Source: Ardenticatenaceae bacterium
GTDB lineage: Bacteria > Chloroflexota > Anaerolineae > Promineifilales > Promineifilaceae
Direction of reading: 5' to 3'
NCBI GenBank assembly: GCA_020634375.1
Contig: JACKBX010000004.1
Coordinates: forward strand, 310,001-374,000
Length of the DNA stretch: 64,000 nt
The notes under the pieces: generated by a model
The model's input: the letters and a program-made list of their open reading frames with translations, nothing else
Told to the model about the DNA's origin: nothing
Database searches by the model: none
Position numbers and translations under genes: made by a program
Shown: positions 42,901-50,101 of the stretch, one piece after another
How positions within the stretch are numbered: the first letter of the stretch is position 1
Layout: each line of letters starts with the position of its first letter

Positions 42901-43212
42901 GTAAATGCCGGGAGTATCGCTCGTGTAATCCCCAATGTAGCCATAGACATTGGTGAGAGTTGTCGTGCCTTCATTACAGAAAGTGCCGTAAACAGTTGCC
43001 GCACGCGGTGCATAAGTGGAAGGGGAAGAAACGTTGGAGTCCACAACCAAGTTGTAGGCTGTGTTGATGCTAACTGTCAGATTAGCATCAGCCTGAACTG
43101 GCTGGGTACGCATAAGGCTTCCAATGATGCCTGCAATAAAAAGAGGGAGTGAAAAGAATAGAGTAATGATTAATGAACGTTTGATGCGAGTGTGTTGTGT
43201 GATAAAGCCCAT
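36967..43212 (-). CDS. Giant surface protein with SdrD_B-like and GEVED domains
   Basis: A secreted protein of about 2081 residues. A long signal peptide ends near TQPVQADA. About 500 residues of DUF11-like beta domains follow. Eight SdrD_B-like (Cna_B fold) repeats can be counted, with headers such as IGDFVWRDLDTDGVQDGGG, IGDTVWFDADGSSTQNG, IGDTIYIDWDGNGQQGD, IGDYVWGDLNRNTAQDS and IGDFVWLDGNGDGNQDS. The Asp/Asn-rich loops should bind Ca. Another DUF11 domain lies between the first two repeats. A GEVED domain (GARHIIPTSGAIYLG to INGEVEDYQW) is last. The C-terminus is a sorting-like tail: Ser/Pro-rich, one hydrophobic helix (FITLLLTLGMAFFTALIL) and RRRSHA. The ATG at 43212 has GGAGAT just upstream. 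A likely adhesin or sheath protein. Confidence 0.92.
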   Translation of the reverse strand: MGFITQHTRIKRSLIITLFFSLPLFIAGIIGSLMRTQPVQADANLTVSINTAYNLVVDSNVSSPSTYAPRAATVYGTFCNEGTTTLTNVYGYIGDYTSDTPGIYPARDSATDSEFGVGQPLNYLANTGEYAFTHVGGAIGTADATRYIGDLAPGECKVQYWHFSYPACANDGSGNPIEPPCSTTPTWGTSVWPEDDLSLSFDMWATGQEEGSGTPHSDNQSWTMTMRNEISAMANKIKPNPDGNWFNTDTTTIVPGQVITTNGVLYTLGNIRQGFDNDTDYVPDYNAWLQPFGDPSYDPSCFRLIRTSTVLTVSRGAGQPDMILHTDDLTPDPIYGGPLYFTNLPPDNNGVRGEVRYTFLALTGPCSVPISPYQEVASGSDNEKFNGDYGTGIPNVQSSAPEVTISKSGSPDSVAPNNLITYNIPFVNESATYAAGLTLNSSGVNMPLVVRDSVPEGLEYVGGTASASFTGYSSSATIRYSTDGGATWTLTDPGDTLSTAPNTFIIEWWLDDPVPVGGSGNATFQARVPATYITDGGNPFIENEACANFGGGTDFACGDDITMVTGNSTIGDFVWRDLDTDGVQDGGGETGIAAITVSLYWDKNGDGLLDDGDVLIDMQDTTAGGGYDFTQLPIGNYIVTVDGFDPDLPTGYNYTTPKIHAVNITVDGTDYNDADFGFGPILDLTKSLINGEYDNGTYDNLYEGQLANYIINVINTRPAGTGPGNTCEYPLWAGLSEVTGNSNTWWDHPSYAESITDGNYAVATIGNNPQNMYQSLFGNLSPQGTLNSVKLVLYAQEITDLAATEFLRVIVNSDGASDTFDFYGNDVTYFTGSAGTTYVIEITNWTNIAWTWDSFSAGNLNPPTVQLVADKTSGNNAGQIGVDAVAFVINTDEICGDPGDTLNPVPVTDTYDPEELEFVSANPPVSSQSAGTLTWNNVGPLEAGETQQIEVVFKVLTPLTNPDVFTNTAETSGAKYLDGRSANDANDSVAADVYTAYDIGDTVWFDADGSSTQNGAEPGLAGVVVQLYVASNDDVFYQGQIYSNGDLIITTTTDTNGNYLFEGLPAGVNYDVVINETASPILTNLTSTTGGDTQTSNLGTADDLARDFGYNGGSIVYGSVWHDIDADADNPAIDTNETYIGGVQVCLDTVSPSTCTTTDENGLYQFTNVSDGSHTIIVDPPGTQVSEPNGQDSTQTCGTCNNQYSITVASATETIYGGYDFGYTGANIGDTIYIDWDGNGQQGDGNDANGNEGEPGIPNVDVYLYRDINGNGIVDAEDTLLETDTTDSNGNYLFTDINTGGYPAGSYLVIVDSSDLPTGYVPTGDPDGTLDDKHAFSTDGVNDKLDVDFGYQPQGTATIGDYVWGDLNRNTAQDSSESGIPDISVNLYVDDGDGIFEPGTDDAYVGTTSTDTNGLYEFSNVYANGTLDYWVQVDEADPQLPTSNGVPYVLTTNNNPTAVTNLAVGDAYLDADFGFTPSGSIGDTIYWDANSNAEQDWNEEGIPGVNVTLEIWNGSAWVFYASDITDANGNYLFSGLPSGQYRVVVDTSSAPINGRTLTGDPDTNGIPCDPDPGAPWTGYCDSQTETIDLGPGQTFLGADFGYIPVGIIGDFVWLDGNGDGNQDSAEPGIADVRVWLCNSTPCDASTAVLTTTTDYEGYYSFINIGAGTWTVTVDTATLPTGLTPTYDLDSNTTSPDSETAVTLAAAGDSNLNADFGYRYFGNNSLSGTVFHDDNDNTLIDTGEDTRYEGVTIYLYRLDDGGDGTCNDGNETVVGLTGTTTTDASGNYSFGNLADGCYVVSVNDEAPNLTGTDPTATTSPTTYHLVDLDANEDNVNGESSPDNDFGFLSRIDLGDLPGDSVGYLDYGITTLNENGARHIIPTSGAIYLGNTIGDTEPNGQPTNSATGDGADEDGVALGPGPGGLMDWDNGANGGSLNITIHGSGWLVAWIDFNEDGDFNDAGEMVISQAVSDTGGSAQNFLIDVPADTFCADDGTCSGTEAQPSLINARFRLFAEQPYNPAAAYTGLAINGEVEDYQWTTDPTAVSLQSFNSSPTAVPFITLLLTLGMAFFTALILRRRSHA

Positions 43213-43511
43213 CGGTATCTCCATGATAAAGTGAAATCAGGTCAATAAATAGATGATTGTTTTGTTGAACGAATTTGGAAACCTTATAGTTGACTTATAA
43301 ACAAGAAAATGTATGCAAGTTATCAAATCCTGGGGAGGGAGTTACTATAATGATGCATACTATGAGTCAATCGGTGTGTTGTGTATGCTTGTATGCCAGG
43401 CCAGGAGCCTTTCAGGGTGTAAACACTTTAACTTCATAACAAATAACTGTTAATATTTGCGTTACAATGATGGCGCATTAGATAAGGCCAATATGGTAGG
43501 ATGGGAAATAG
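43213..43511. promoter_or_regulatory. Divergent region between giant protein and Hsp70-like gene
   Basis: This 299-bp AT-rich gap between divergent genes must hold both promoters. A TTGACT at 43282-43287 is the only -35-like element I see, with no convincing -10. A ribosome-site-like AGGATGGGA precedes the ATG at 43512. No ORF or repeat is visible. Confidence 0.4.
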
Positions 43512-45836
43512 ATGATTATCGGGATGGATTTTGGCACAACGAATTCGGGGATGGCGGTGTATGACGGCCGTACGGTGCGTGTACTCCCTCTCGAACCCAA
43601 CAGCCCCAACCCCCGCGTGCTGCCCACTGCCCTGTATGTGACAAATGAGCAGCGTGTGTTGATTGGGCAAACGGCCGTCAACACCTACTACACCCAAAAC
43701 ATCAACCGCCCCACCAAACTGCGTCGCGTATGGATAGGCGAACTCGAAATTCGCGGCGGCGACATGTACTACGTCACCGACGCCTACGTTTGGGTCGATG
43801 TCCTTTCACCAGGGCGGCTCTTCCTCTCCATCAAATCCAGCCTGCGCGACCAACAATACCCCGGAACCGTCGTCGGCCAATACTACTACCCCCTCGAAGA
43901 CCTCATCGCCCTCTATCTGCACACCGCCAAAATACGCGCCGAGCAGCAGCTAGGCTACGAACTGCGCCAGGTGGTACTGGGCCGCCCCGTCCACTTTGCC
44001 CACGACGCCGAACACGACCAACTGGCGCAAGCGCGGCTGCTGCAAGCCGCCCTCCGCGCCGGATACGAAACCGTCTACTTCCAATACGAACCCATCGCCG
44101 CCGCCTACAATTACGAAACCACCCTCAGCCAGCCGCAAAACGTGCTGGTCTTCGACTTTGGCGGCGGCACGCTGGACATCACCATCATGCGCCTGGGCGA
44201 CCGCCAGCGGCGGCAAGTGCTGGCGACGGGCGGCATCCCCGTCGCCGGCGATGTGTTCGACCAAAAGCTGGTGCGGGCCAAATTGCCCAAGCATTTTGGC
44301 GAGGGCAGCGTCTACGGGCCGCGCCATCAAGCCCGCGAAGTGCCGCAATGGATTTACGACTCCTTCTCCGACTGGCAAAAAATGCTAGAGCTGCAAACGG
44401 CCGAAAACCGCCATATCTTGCAAGAAATCGCCCACTCCTCGCGGCGGCGCTTCCAAATTGAGGCGTTGATCAATCTGGTCAGCAGCAGCTACAGCCTGCG
44501 TATGTTTGATGTCGTCGAGCAGGCCAAGCGACGGCTGTCGCACAAGCGTGGCGCAGAAATCCGGCTGGATGGGCCGGGCTTTGAGGTGCTAGATTTTGTG
44601 ACGCGCACGGAATTCGAGAGCATCATCCGCGCCGAAATTCATGCCATCGAAACCCATCTGGCAGATACCGTGCAGGCATCGGGGCTGGCTGCGGGCGAGA
44701 TTGACGCGGTGATCCGCACCGGCGGCTCGGCGCAAATCCCGGCTTTTTATGAGATGTTGTGCCGTCAATTTGGCGAGGATAAGGTACACAGCACGGATAC
44801 TTTTAGCAGCGTGACGGCCGGGTTGGGCATTGTGGCGCATGGCGTGGCGCAGGGCGAGCTTGATCTGCGCGGCTACACGGCGGCGGATGTGCAACTGCCA
44901 CCGCCTGCGCATCAACCCAATGTCAGCCCGGTGAATCTGGCGCTGTTGAAGCAGCGCACGCTGTTGGAGGAGGGGGCGTTGGATGTGGCGGTGCAGGCGA
45001 AGCGGGCGCTGGTTTTGTTAGGCGCGGAGGGGGAGGTAACGGCCGTTCCCCTCTCAGATGTGTCAAGTGAGCTGGTGTCAGGTGTCATGCAGGCGGCGTT
45101 GGCAGACTTGGACGAGCAGTTGCTGCTGATCACCAATGCCTACCGCTTCATGCTCTTCACGCCGCGCCAACTGCTGGAAATGCAGCAGGCGGGGCTGACG
45201 GTGCGCGACCAGTACCCGTTGGGGCCAATCGAGATGGTGTGCAGCCTCAGCCATTGGCAGCGCATGAAGGAGATGGATAAGCTGCTGCTGGTGATGTCGT
45301 TGGGGTTGGTACGGCCGTATCCGCTCAATGTCATGCGTCCCAACATCGAAACCCCCATCCCGCTAAAATTTGACAACGCCCTGCTGGGGCAGGTCGTCAC
45401 CGCGCTGGGCGCGGATGGCGGCGAGGAATTGCTGCTGTTCACGGAGAGCGGGCGGGCGGTGCGCTATGGCGTGGATGGGCTGCGCCTTTCCGGCGTGCAG
45501 GCGCTGAACTGCGGCACGGATGAGCGCGTAGCGGCGGCGGTTTTGGCACAGGCGGACGATGCGGTGCTGTTGGTGACGGGGGATGGGTACGGCCGTTTCC
45601 TGCAACCAACTTATCTCAGCGAACCGCCCAAACCAAACAACAAAGGCGCGGCGCAAATTGCGCGGCGCAGCTCCCTCGTCGGCGCGATCAACACGAAATC
45701 GGGCCAACCCCTGCTGCTGACAAACAAACGGCTCGTCCCCGTGACAATTGACCATTTGCCACTAGAGGACAGCAGCAAAACATATCCTTTACTCAAGTTA
45801 GCCAATGGAGAGCAGATACAGGTCATCCTGGCGTAA
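43512..45836 (+). CDS. Hsp70/YegD-like ATPase fused to a GyrA-like beta-pinwheel
   Basis: A 774-residue protein. Residues 1 to about 460 are an Hsp70/actin-fold ATPase. Phosphate-1 is IIGMDFGTTNSGMAVYDG, phosphate-2 is VLVFDFGGGTLDITIM, GGIPVAGDVFDQKL follows, and the adenosine motif is AVIRTGGSAQIPAFYEML. It resembles YegD more than DnaK. The normal peptide-binding domain and EEVD-like tail are absent. From about residue 494 six units of 39-53 residues begin with a strand of the type xxLLLxTxxG: RALVLLGAEG, EQLLLITN, DKLLLVMS, EELLLFTESG, DAVLLVTGDG and PLLLTNKR. This is the pattern of the six-bladed GyrA/ParC C-terminal pinwheel, which wraps DNA. No GyrA box is seen. The fusion is read by eye; its role is unknown. 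Confidence 0.82.
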   Translation: MIIGMDFGTTNSGMAVYDGRTVRVLPLEPNSPNPRVLPTALYVTNEQRVLIGQTAVNTYYTQNINRPTKLRRVWIGELEIRGGDMYYVTDAYVWVDVLSPGRLFLSIKSSLRDQQYPGTVVGQYYYPLEDLIALYLHTAKIRAEQQLGYELRQVVLGRPVHFAHDAEHDQLAQARLLQAALRAGYETVYFQYEPIAAAYNYETTLSQPQNVLVFDFGGGTLDITIMRLGDRQRRQVLATGGIPVAGDVFDQKLVRAKLPKHFGEGSVYGPRHQAREVPQWIYDSFSDWQKMLELQTAENRHILQEIAHSSRRRFQIEALINLVSSSYSLRMFDVVEQAKRRLSHKRGAEIRLDGPGFEVLDFVTRTEFESIIRAEIHAIETHLADTVQASGLAAGEIDAVIRTGGSAQIPAFYEMLCRQFGEDKVHSTDTFSSVTAGLGIVAHGVAQGELDLRGYTAADVQLPPPAHQPNVSPVNLALLKQRTLLEEGALDVAVQAKRALVLLGAEGEVTAVPLSDVSSELVSGVMQAALADLDEQLLLITNAYRFMLFTPRQLLEMQQAGLTVRDQYPLGPIEMVCSLSHWQRMKEMDKLLLVMSLGLVRPYPLNVMRPNIETPIPLKFDNALLGQVVTALGADGGEELLLFTESGRAVRYGVDGLRLSGVQALNCGTDERVAAAVLAQADDAVLLVTGDGYGRFLQPTYLSEPPKPNNKGAAQIARRSSLVGAINTKSGQPLLLTNKRLVPVTIDHLPLEDSSKTYPLLKLANGEQIQVILA

Positions 45837-45877
45837 ACCTGACGGACTTATTCCATCTCAACTCGAAATAAGTTTTT

Positions 45878-47614
45878 ATGAATGTTTTAACGAAGAATAA
45901 CCGATCTGGCTGGTGGGATATATTGGCGATTTTGCTGTACTTCCCCGCTACTTTTATCATGACTTACCCCTTGATTATGCATCTGGACGGCCAATGGCTG
46001 GCCTATTATGATCCCGATGCGTTTATCAAGATTTGGGACATCTGGTGGCTGAGGCATTTGTTGACACAGGGCGGATCGTGGGTGCAAACATCGTATTTGT
46101 TTTACCCACACGGCTTGGATATGTCTATTCACAGTATTAGCTGGGTGGTGGCGGGGGTTGGGCTTTTGTTAATGACCGTTTTTAACATTATCACGGTTTT
46201 TAATCTGACCGTGCTTTTGGCGATTTTGACGACAGGCTGGGGAGCTTACTATCTGGCTCGTGAATGGCATCTGTCGCGGCCTGCTGCTTGGTTGGCTGGT
46301 GCTGTTTATACTTTTGTGCCCACGCACATTGCACATGCAGGCGGACATCCCGATTTAACCTTTCTGCTGCCTATTCCACTTGCCGTTCTTTTCATGAAAC
46401 GTGCCCTCGAACAGAAGTCGTATCGTCATGCCGTGTATCTTGCATTGACAATAGGGTTGGCGGCGTTTACCAGCCTGTATATTTTAGATTTTTTGTTTTT
46501 CACGCTTGCGCCGTTGTTTGTGTTTTGGACATTTACAGATGGGCGTTGGCGGAACGGCCGTTTTCTCAAAGTTGTGGCAGTAACAAGCATATTATCGTTG
46601 CTGATCTTGCTGCTGCGGCTCTGGCCCATTCTGTCACATTTGGAAGTGCTTACTGAAGCAATGGATATGAAGTTTTTTGCAGCTCAAACACAGACGGATT
46701 TACGCGCTTTTGTAACCCCTTCACGGCTGCACACCATTTTTGCGCCTTTAGTGGAGGACGTAGCCAGTCAATTTGCATTTAATAAGAGGTGGCCTGCCTA
46801 TTTGGGGATTGTGGCGTTGTTGTTGATGGTAACGGCCGTAACCTGGCGCAAAAAATGGCGGGTTGTGTGGCCCTGGTTTATAACCGGCATCCTATTTTTC
46901 CTGCTGGCGATAGGGCCTGTCTTGCGTGTAAACGGGCAGGTCTATGACACCGTCAACTTGCCCTACTCCTATTTAGAATGGTTCCCGCCCGTGCGCACAG
47001 TAGGGCGGCCAGACTTTTTTGTGATGGGGTTAATCTTACCCTTGGCGATATGTGCTGCATTTGGCCTGGAACGACTGCTAATACGGCTGCAAAATCATTC
47101 GGGGTGGCGCATTGCTTTGGTAGTAGGTGCTGTGTCGTTGCTGCTTTTTGAGTATTGGAATGGCCCATTTAGGGGCAGTGTTCCTGCCGTGTCTGCATTT
47201 TACGACACGTTAGCGGCCAATGATGAGCAAACGGCCGTTATTGATTTACCATTGGGTCGCCAACCATCTAAGCGATATATGTACTATCAAACTATTCATG
47301 GTAAGCCAATTGCGGAAGGTCTTAGCGCACGTACACCTGCCGAAGCATACGTCTATATTGACAACAACTTACTATTGCGGCAGTGGCGGCAGGAGGTTCC
47401 CTTAAATTGTGAGACTGTTTCTGCACAATCAATTCAACAGGCGATACAGGTGCTGATACAAGACGGATTTCGTTACGTCATGGTGCATCACGAGATAGAA
47501 GGGGAGTTTCCTTCCTACTTCGTGGATTATTTTCCTATTTCCCCATTTTTTGCAGATGAGCAAATTACAGTGTTTGCTCTTGAAGATTTGCAAGCCGCGT
47601 CAATTTGCCCATAA
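45878..47614 (+). CDS. GT-C-like multi-pass membrane protein
   Basis: A 578-residue membrane protein with about ten to twelve hydrophobic segments in its first 430 residues and a soluble C-terminal part. The first outer loop after helix one contains the acidic DPDAFIKIWDIWWL. The pattern is like GT-C fold glycosyltransferases that use lipid-linked sugars (for example the GT39/ArnT-like group), but the family is not certain. A further segment, PTHIAHAGGHPDLTFLLPIP, resembles the His-rich loop of such proteins. It starts 41 bp after the Hsp70-like gene. A role in cell-surface glycans or protein glycosylation is inference. Confidence 0.75.
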   Translation: MNVLTKNNRSGWWDILAILLYFPATFIMTYPLIMHLDGQWLAYYDPDAFIKIWDIWWLRHLLTQGGSWVQTSYLFYPHGLDMSIHSISWVVAGVGLLLMTVFNIITVFNLTVLLAILTTGWGAYYLAREWHLSRPAAWLAGAVYTFVPTHIAHAGGHPDLTFLLPIPLAVLFMKRALEQKSYRHAVYLALTIGLAAFTSLYILDFLFFTLAPLFVFWTFTDGRWRNGRFLKVVAVTSILSLLILLLRLWPILSHLEVLTEAMDMKFFAAQTQTDLRAFVTPSRLHTIFAPLVEDVASQFAFNKRWPAYLGIVALLLMVTAVTWRKKWRVVWPWFITGILFFLLAIGPVLRVNGQVYDTVNLPYSYLEWFPPVRTVGRPDFFVMGLILPLAICAAFGLERLLIRLQNHSGWRIALVVGAVSLLLFEYWNGPFRGSVPAVSAFYDTLAANDEQTAVIDLPLGRQPSKRYMYYQTIHGKPIAEGLSARTPAEAYVYIDNNLLLRQWRQEVPLNCETVSAQSIQQAIQVLIQDGFRYVMVHHEIEGEFPSYFVDYFPISPFFADEQITVFALEDLQAASICP

Positions 47615-47621
47615 ACATAAA

Positions 47622-47657
47622 CCGTGAAGTGTAACCAGCAGTGATTTCGCTTCACGG
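47622..47657 (+). terminator. Weak hairpin after the GT-C-like gene
   Basis: CCGTGAAG (47622-47629) pairs with CTTCACGG (47650-47657) across a 20-nt loop just after the stop of the plus-strand gene. There is no T-run, so its role as a terminator is doubtful. Confidence 0.4.
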
Positions 47658-47683
47658 CAAACCCTGCGAAATCCGAAAGACCC

Positions 47684-48784
47684 TTAATTTTCTCCCAATA
47701 CCACTTCCAATACCTCATTGGCAAAGGCTGCCAACTCCTCTTTGGTTGCGCCATTGGAGAGCAGCACGATGGTCGTTTCGTGGTCGGGCAGATACCACAT
47801 TTCGCCGGCGAAACCGGGCTGCTGGTTGTCGTGGCCCCACATTGGTCCCCAGGCGGAGTCGCGGCGCATGATGCCCAGGCCGTATTCGTCGCCGTTGCCC
47901 ATGGGGAGGGTGGCGAGGCTTTCGGCACGGCCGTTTTCCCATGTAAACGAGCGTTCGTACAATGCGGGCACGTACTCGGCCAGGTTCAACGCATTGGAAA
48001 TCAGTCCCTCGTCCCCCAGACCGCGTGCGTCACCAAGAGAGAGGGTGTCTGCGTAACGGCCGTTCTCCATCACATAGCCCGGCACATACCCCACGGCAAT
48101 ATCCTCAGAGATTTCCAAATAGGTATCATCCAGCGTTAGCTTATCCAACACGCGATCACGCAAAACCTCTGCCAAAATATCGCTAAACTCTTGCTCGATC
48201 AATATTTGCAGCAAAATATAGTTGGTATTGGAATAGGCAAAACCCGCCCCCGGTGCTTGCAGCGGCTCCTGCCCATAGGCAAAGGCCAGTGCCTCCTCTG
48301 GCTGCCAATGCTTGAATGGATCTGCCGTGAGCGCGGCCACAAAATCGGGATTGTCGCGGTAATCGGCGATGCCACTGCTCATATTTAGCAGTTGGCGGAT
48401 GGTGATGTCTTGCGCGTTGGGGATGTTGTCCGTGATCTCGGCCGCGAAATGCTGTGGCAGCGTGTCATCCAGCCCTACCTTGCCTTCCTCGATCAACTGG
48501 AATACGACCGTGCTCACAAATGTCTTGGTTATATCGCCAATGCGAAAATGACTGGTTGATTTAATCGCCTCATTGCGTTCCAGATTACCCATGCCGCTGC
48601 GCAAAATTTGCTCACCCACCCCTGGCGCATCCACAACGAGGACAACGGCCGTGGCCGTACCATCTGCCGGAAACCGCTCACGCATCAGTTGGTCAAGCGC
48701 ATCATACGCCTCGCGCTGCGCCTTGCAGCCCACCGCCAGCGCCAGCAAAGCAACCCCCACTATCATCAAAATATACTTTTTCAT
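47684..48784 (-). CDS. Beta-lactamase-fold lipoprotein lacking the catalytic Ser
   Basis: A protein of about 366 residues with a lipoprotein signal (MKKYILMIVGVALLALAVGC) and a serine-beta-lactamase/PBP4* fold (S12-like). Where active members have SxxK the protein reads FRIGDITKTFVS: the Ser is Asp, and Lys is kept. The second motif YSNTNY (YxN) is intact and the third region reads WGHDNQQPGF instead of HxG. Such changes suggest loss or change of the acyl-enzyme chemistry. The ATG at 48784 is the start of the signal peptide. It is convergent with the GT-C-like gene. Confidence 0.9.
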   Translation of the reverse strand: MKKYILMIVGVALLALAVGCKAQREAYDALDQLMRERFPADGTATAVVLVVDAPGVGEQILRSGMGNLERNEAIKSTSHFRIGDITKTFVSTVVFQLIEEGKVGLDDTLPQHFAAEITDNIPNAQDITIRQLLNMSSGIADYRDNPDFVAALTADPFKHWQPEEALAFAYGQEPLQAPGAGFAYSNTNYILLQILIEQEFSDILAEVLRDRVLDKLTLDDTYLEISEDIAVGYVPGYVMENGRYADTLSLGDARGLGDEGLISNALNLAEYVPALYERSFTWENGRAESLATLPMGNGDEYGLGIMRRDSAWGPMWGHDNQQPGFAGEMWYLPDHETTIVLLSNGATKEELAAFANEVLEVVLGEN

Positions 48785-48799
48785 CAACGTAATCTCCCT

Positions 48800-48868
48800 G
48801 TCATGGGGAGCAGAGGGGCAAGGGAGCAAGGGTGAAATCTCCCCTGCTCCCCTGCTCCCTTACCCCCT
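48800..48868. repeat. GGGAGCA-word hairpin
   Basis: The left side has GGGGAGCAGAGGGGCAAGGG and the right side the complementary CCCCTGCTCCCCTGCTCCC. It fills the gap between the mscS-like gene and the hydrolase-like lipoprotein gene. Confidence 0.7.
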
Positions 48869-48875
48869 GTTTTTG

Positions 48876-49670
48876 TTAATCAACCAACTCAATGTGTTCT
48901 TGCTCCAACCGCTCCTGCACCAGCGCCAGCAGGCGCGGGCGCATCTCGGCCGCTTTGCCGAAGCGGGCTTTTGTCACCAGCGTCAGCTCCGTTTGCTGGC
49001 CGATGGCCCCAGACTGGCTGATCACCTGCCAGGGCTCCAGCAAATTGGGCAGCAAATGCACCGCCTCGTCGCCCAATTGGGACAGCAGCGCCAGCGTTTG
49101 CTGCAAATCGCCAGCCTGCACTTTCAGGCTGATGTTCGCCATCGAAAAGCGCCCCCGGCTAAAGTTGCGGATCACACGGATTTCGCCGTTGGGAATGGTG
49201 TAAAGTTCGCCGGTGGGCGCACGCAGCAGCGTGGTGCGCAAGTTGACCTGCTCCACCACGCCCTCAATGCCCAGCATTTCTACTTTTTCGCCTAAATCAA
49301 AGGGGTCTTCAAAGAGGAAGCCCACGCCGGTGAGGAAGTCACTGAGCAACGGCCGTGCCCCCAGGCCAAACGCCGCACTGAACAAGCCTACCATCCACAC
49401 GATGGTGTCGCTATCCACAAAAATGGCGAGGCTGAAAAGCGCCGCGCTGGCAAAGGCCAAAAACGAAATTGTGCTGGCAACCAGGCTGTTCACCGTTTGC
49501 CGCCGTTCCGGGCGCGTTTGACGGCGGGCAAAAAAGGTCAGGCGGGCAGCGATACGGTGGCCCAACCGGTGAATGACCCAGGCCAGCAGAAAGTTCAGAC
49601 CAATGCGCAAGGCATAATGCCACCACGTTGTGCCCGTCAAAAGCGCTTGTATGTGCTGCCAAGTATTCAT
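48876..49670 (-). CDS. MscS-family mechanosensitive channel
   Basis: A 264-residue small-conductance channel. Three membrane segments are seen (about 18-36, 63-85, 88-105). The third is the pore helix region with MVGLFSAAFGLGARPLLSDFLTGVGFLFEDPF in outline, where Gly/Ala packing is typical. The beta domain follows with GEKVEMLGIEGVVEQVNLRT and IPNGEIRVIRNFSRG. The C-terminus is the alpha/beta cage. It protects against osmotic downshock. The upstream gap contains the hairpin at 49714-49799. Confidence 0.93.
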   Translation of the reverse strand: MNTWQHIQALLTGTTWWHYALRIGLNFLLAWVIHRLGHRIAARLTFFARRQTRPERRQTVNSLVASTISFLAFASAALFSLAIFVDSDTIVWMVGLFSAAFGLGARPLLSDFLTGVGFLFEDPFDLGEKVEMLGIEGVVEQVNLRTTLLRAPTGELYTIPNGEIRVIRNFSRGRFSMANISLKVQAGDLQQTLALLSQLGDEAVHLLPNLLEPWQVISQSGAIGQQTELTLVTKARFGKAAEMRPRLLALVQERLEQEHIELVD

Positions 49671-49713
49671 CAGGCGGGGATTTTACAGAAGTTATGGGGG
49701 TTTCCCAAATGAG

Positions 49714-49799
49714 GAATAATGAATAATGAATTGAGAACAATGAATTGTGAAGTGGGTGTACTTCGCAATTCATTATTAATTGTTAATGATTCATTATTC
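49714..49799. repeat. GAATAAT/GAATTGT heptamer hairpin
   Basis: GAATAAT GAATAAT GAATTGA GAACAAT GAATTGT heptamers on the left pair with their complements on the right. The centre is GAAGTgggtgtACTTC. Its word family matches the nested hairpin at 26240-26365. Confidence 0.8.
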
Positions 49800-49869
49800 T
49801 TCTGCTTGGCCGCAAAATGCGCCACTTCGCACCTTTGCGTGAGATTTTTTCCGAGAATGGCGATCCGGC

Positions 49870-49994
49870 TCCGGGAGCGATGATTCTGTATCCGGGAACA
49901 ATAATTCGTATCTGGGAATGATGATTCCGCATCTGGGAGTGATGATTCCACATCCGGGAACGATGATTCAGTGTCCGGGAACGATGGTTCAGCG
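49870..49994. repeat. 21-bp tandem repeat (six copies)
   Basis: Units TCCGGGAACGATGATTCNGTA begin at 49870, 49891, 49911, 49932, 49953 and 49974; one unit is 20 bp and the others 21 bp. The minus strand would read SSFPDTE-type heptapeptides, but there is no start or gene context for them. It lies upstream of the PBP1A gene. Confidence 0.9.
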
Positions 49995-50101
49995 CGGGAT
50001 CGGGCTTTTACCAAAGTGGGCAAGCTGCTCGCGCTGCGGTCTTGACCTGCGGCCAATTCCGCATACCATTGAGCGGCATGAGCGGTTACAAACTGGAATT
50101 C

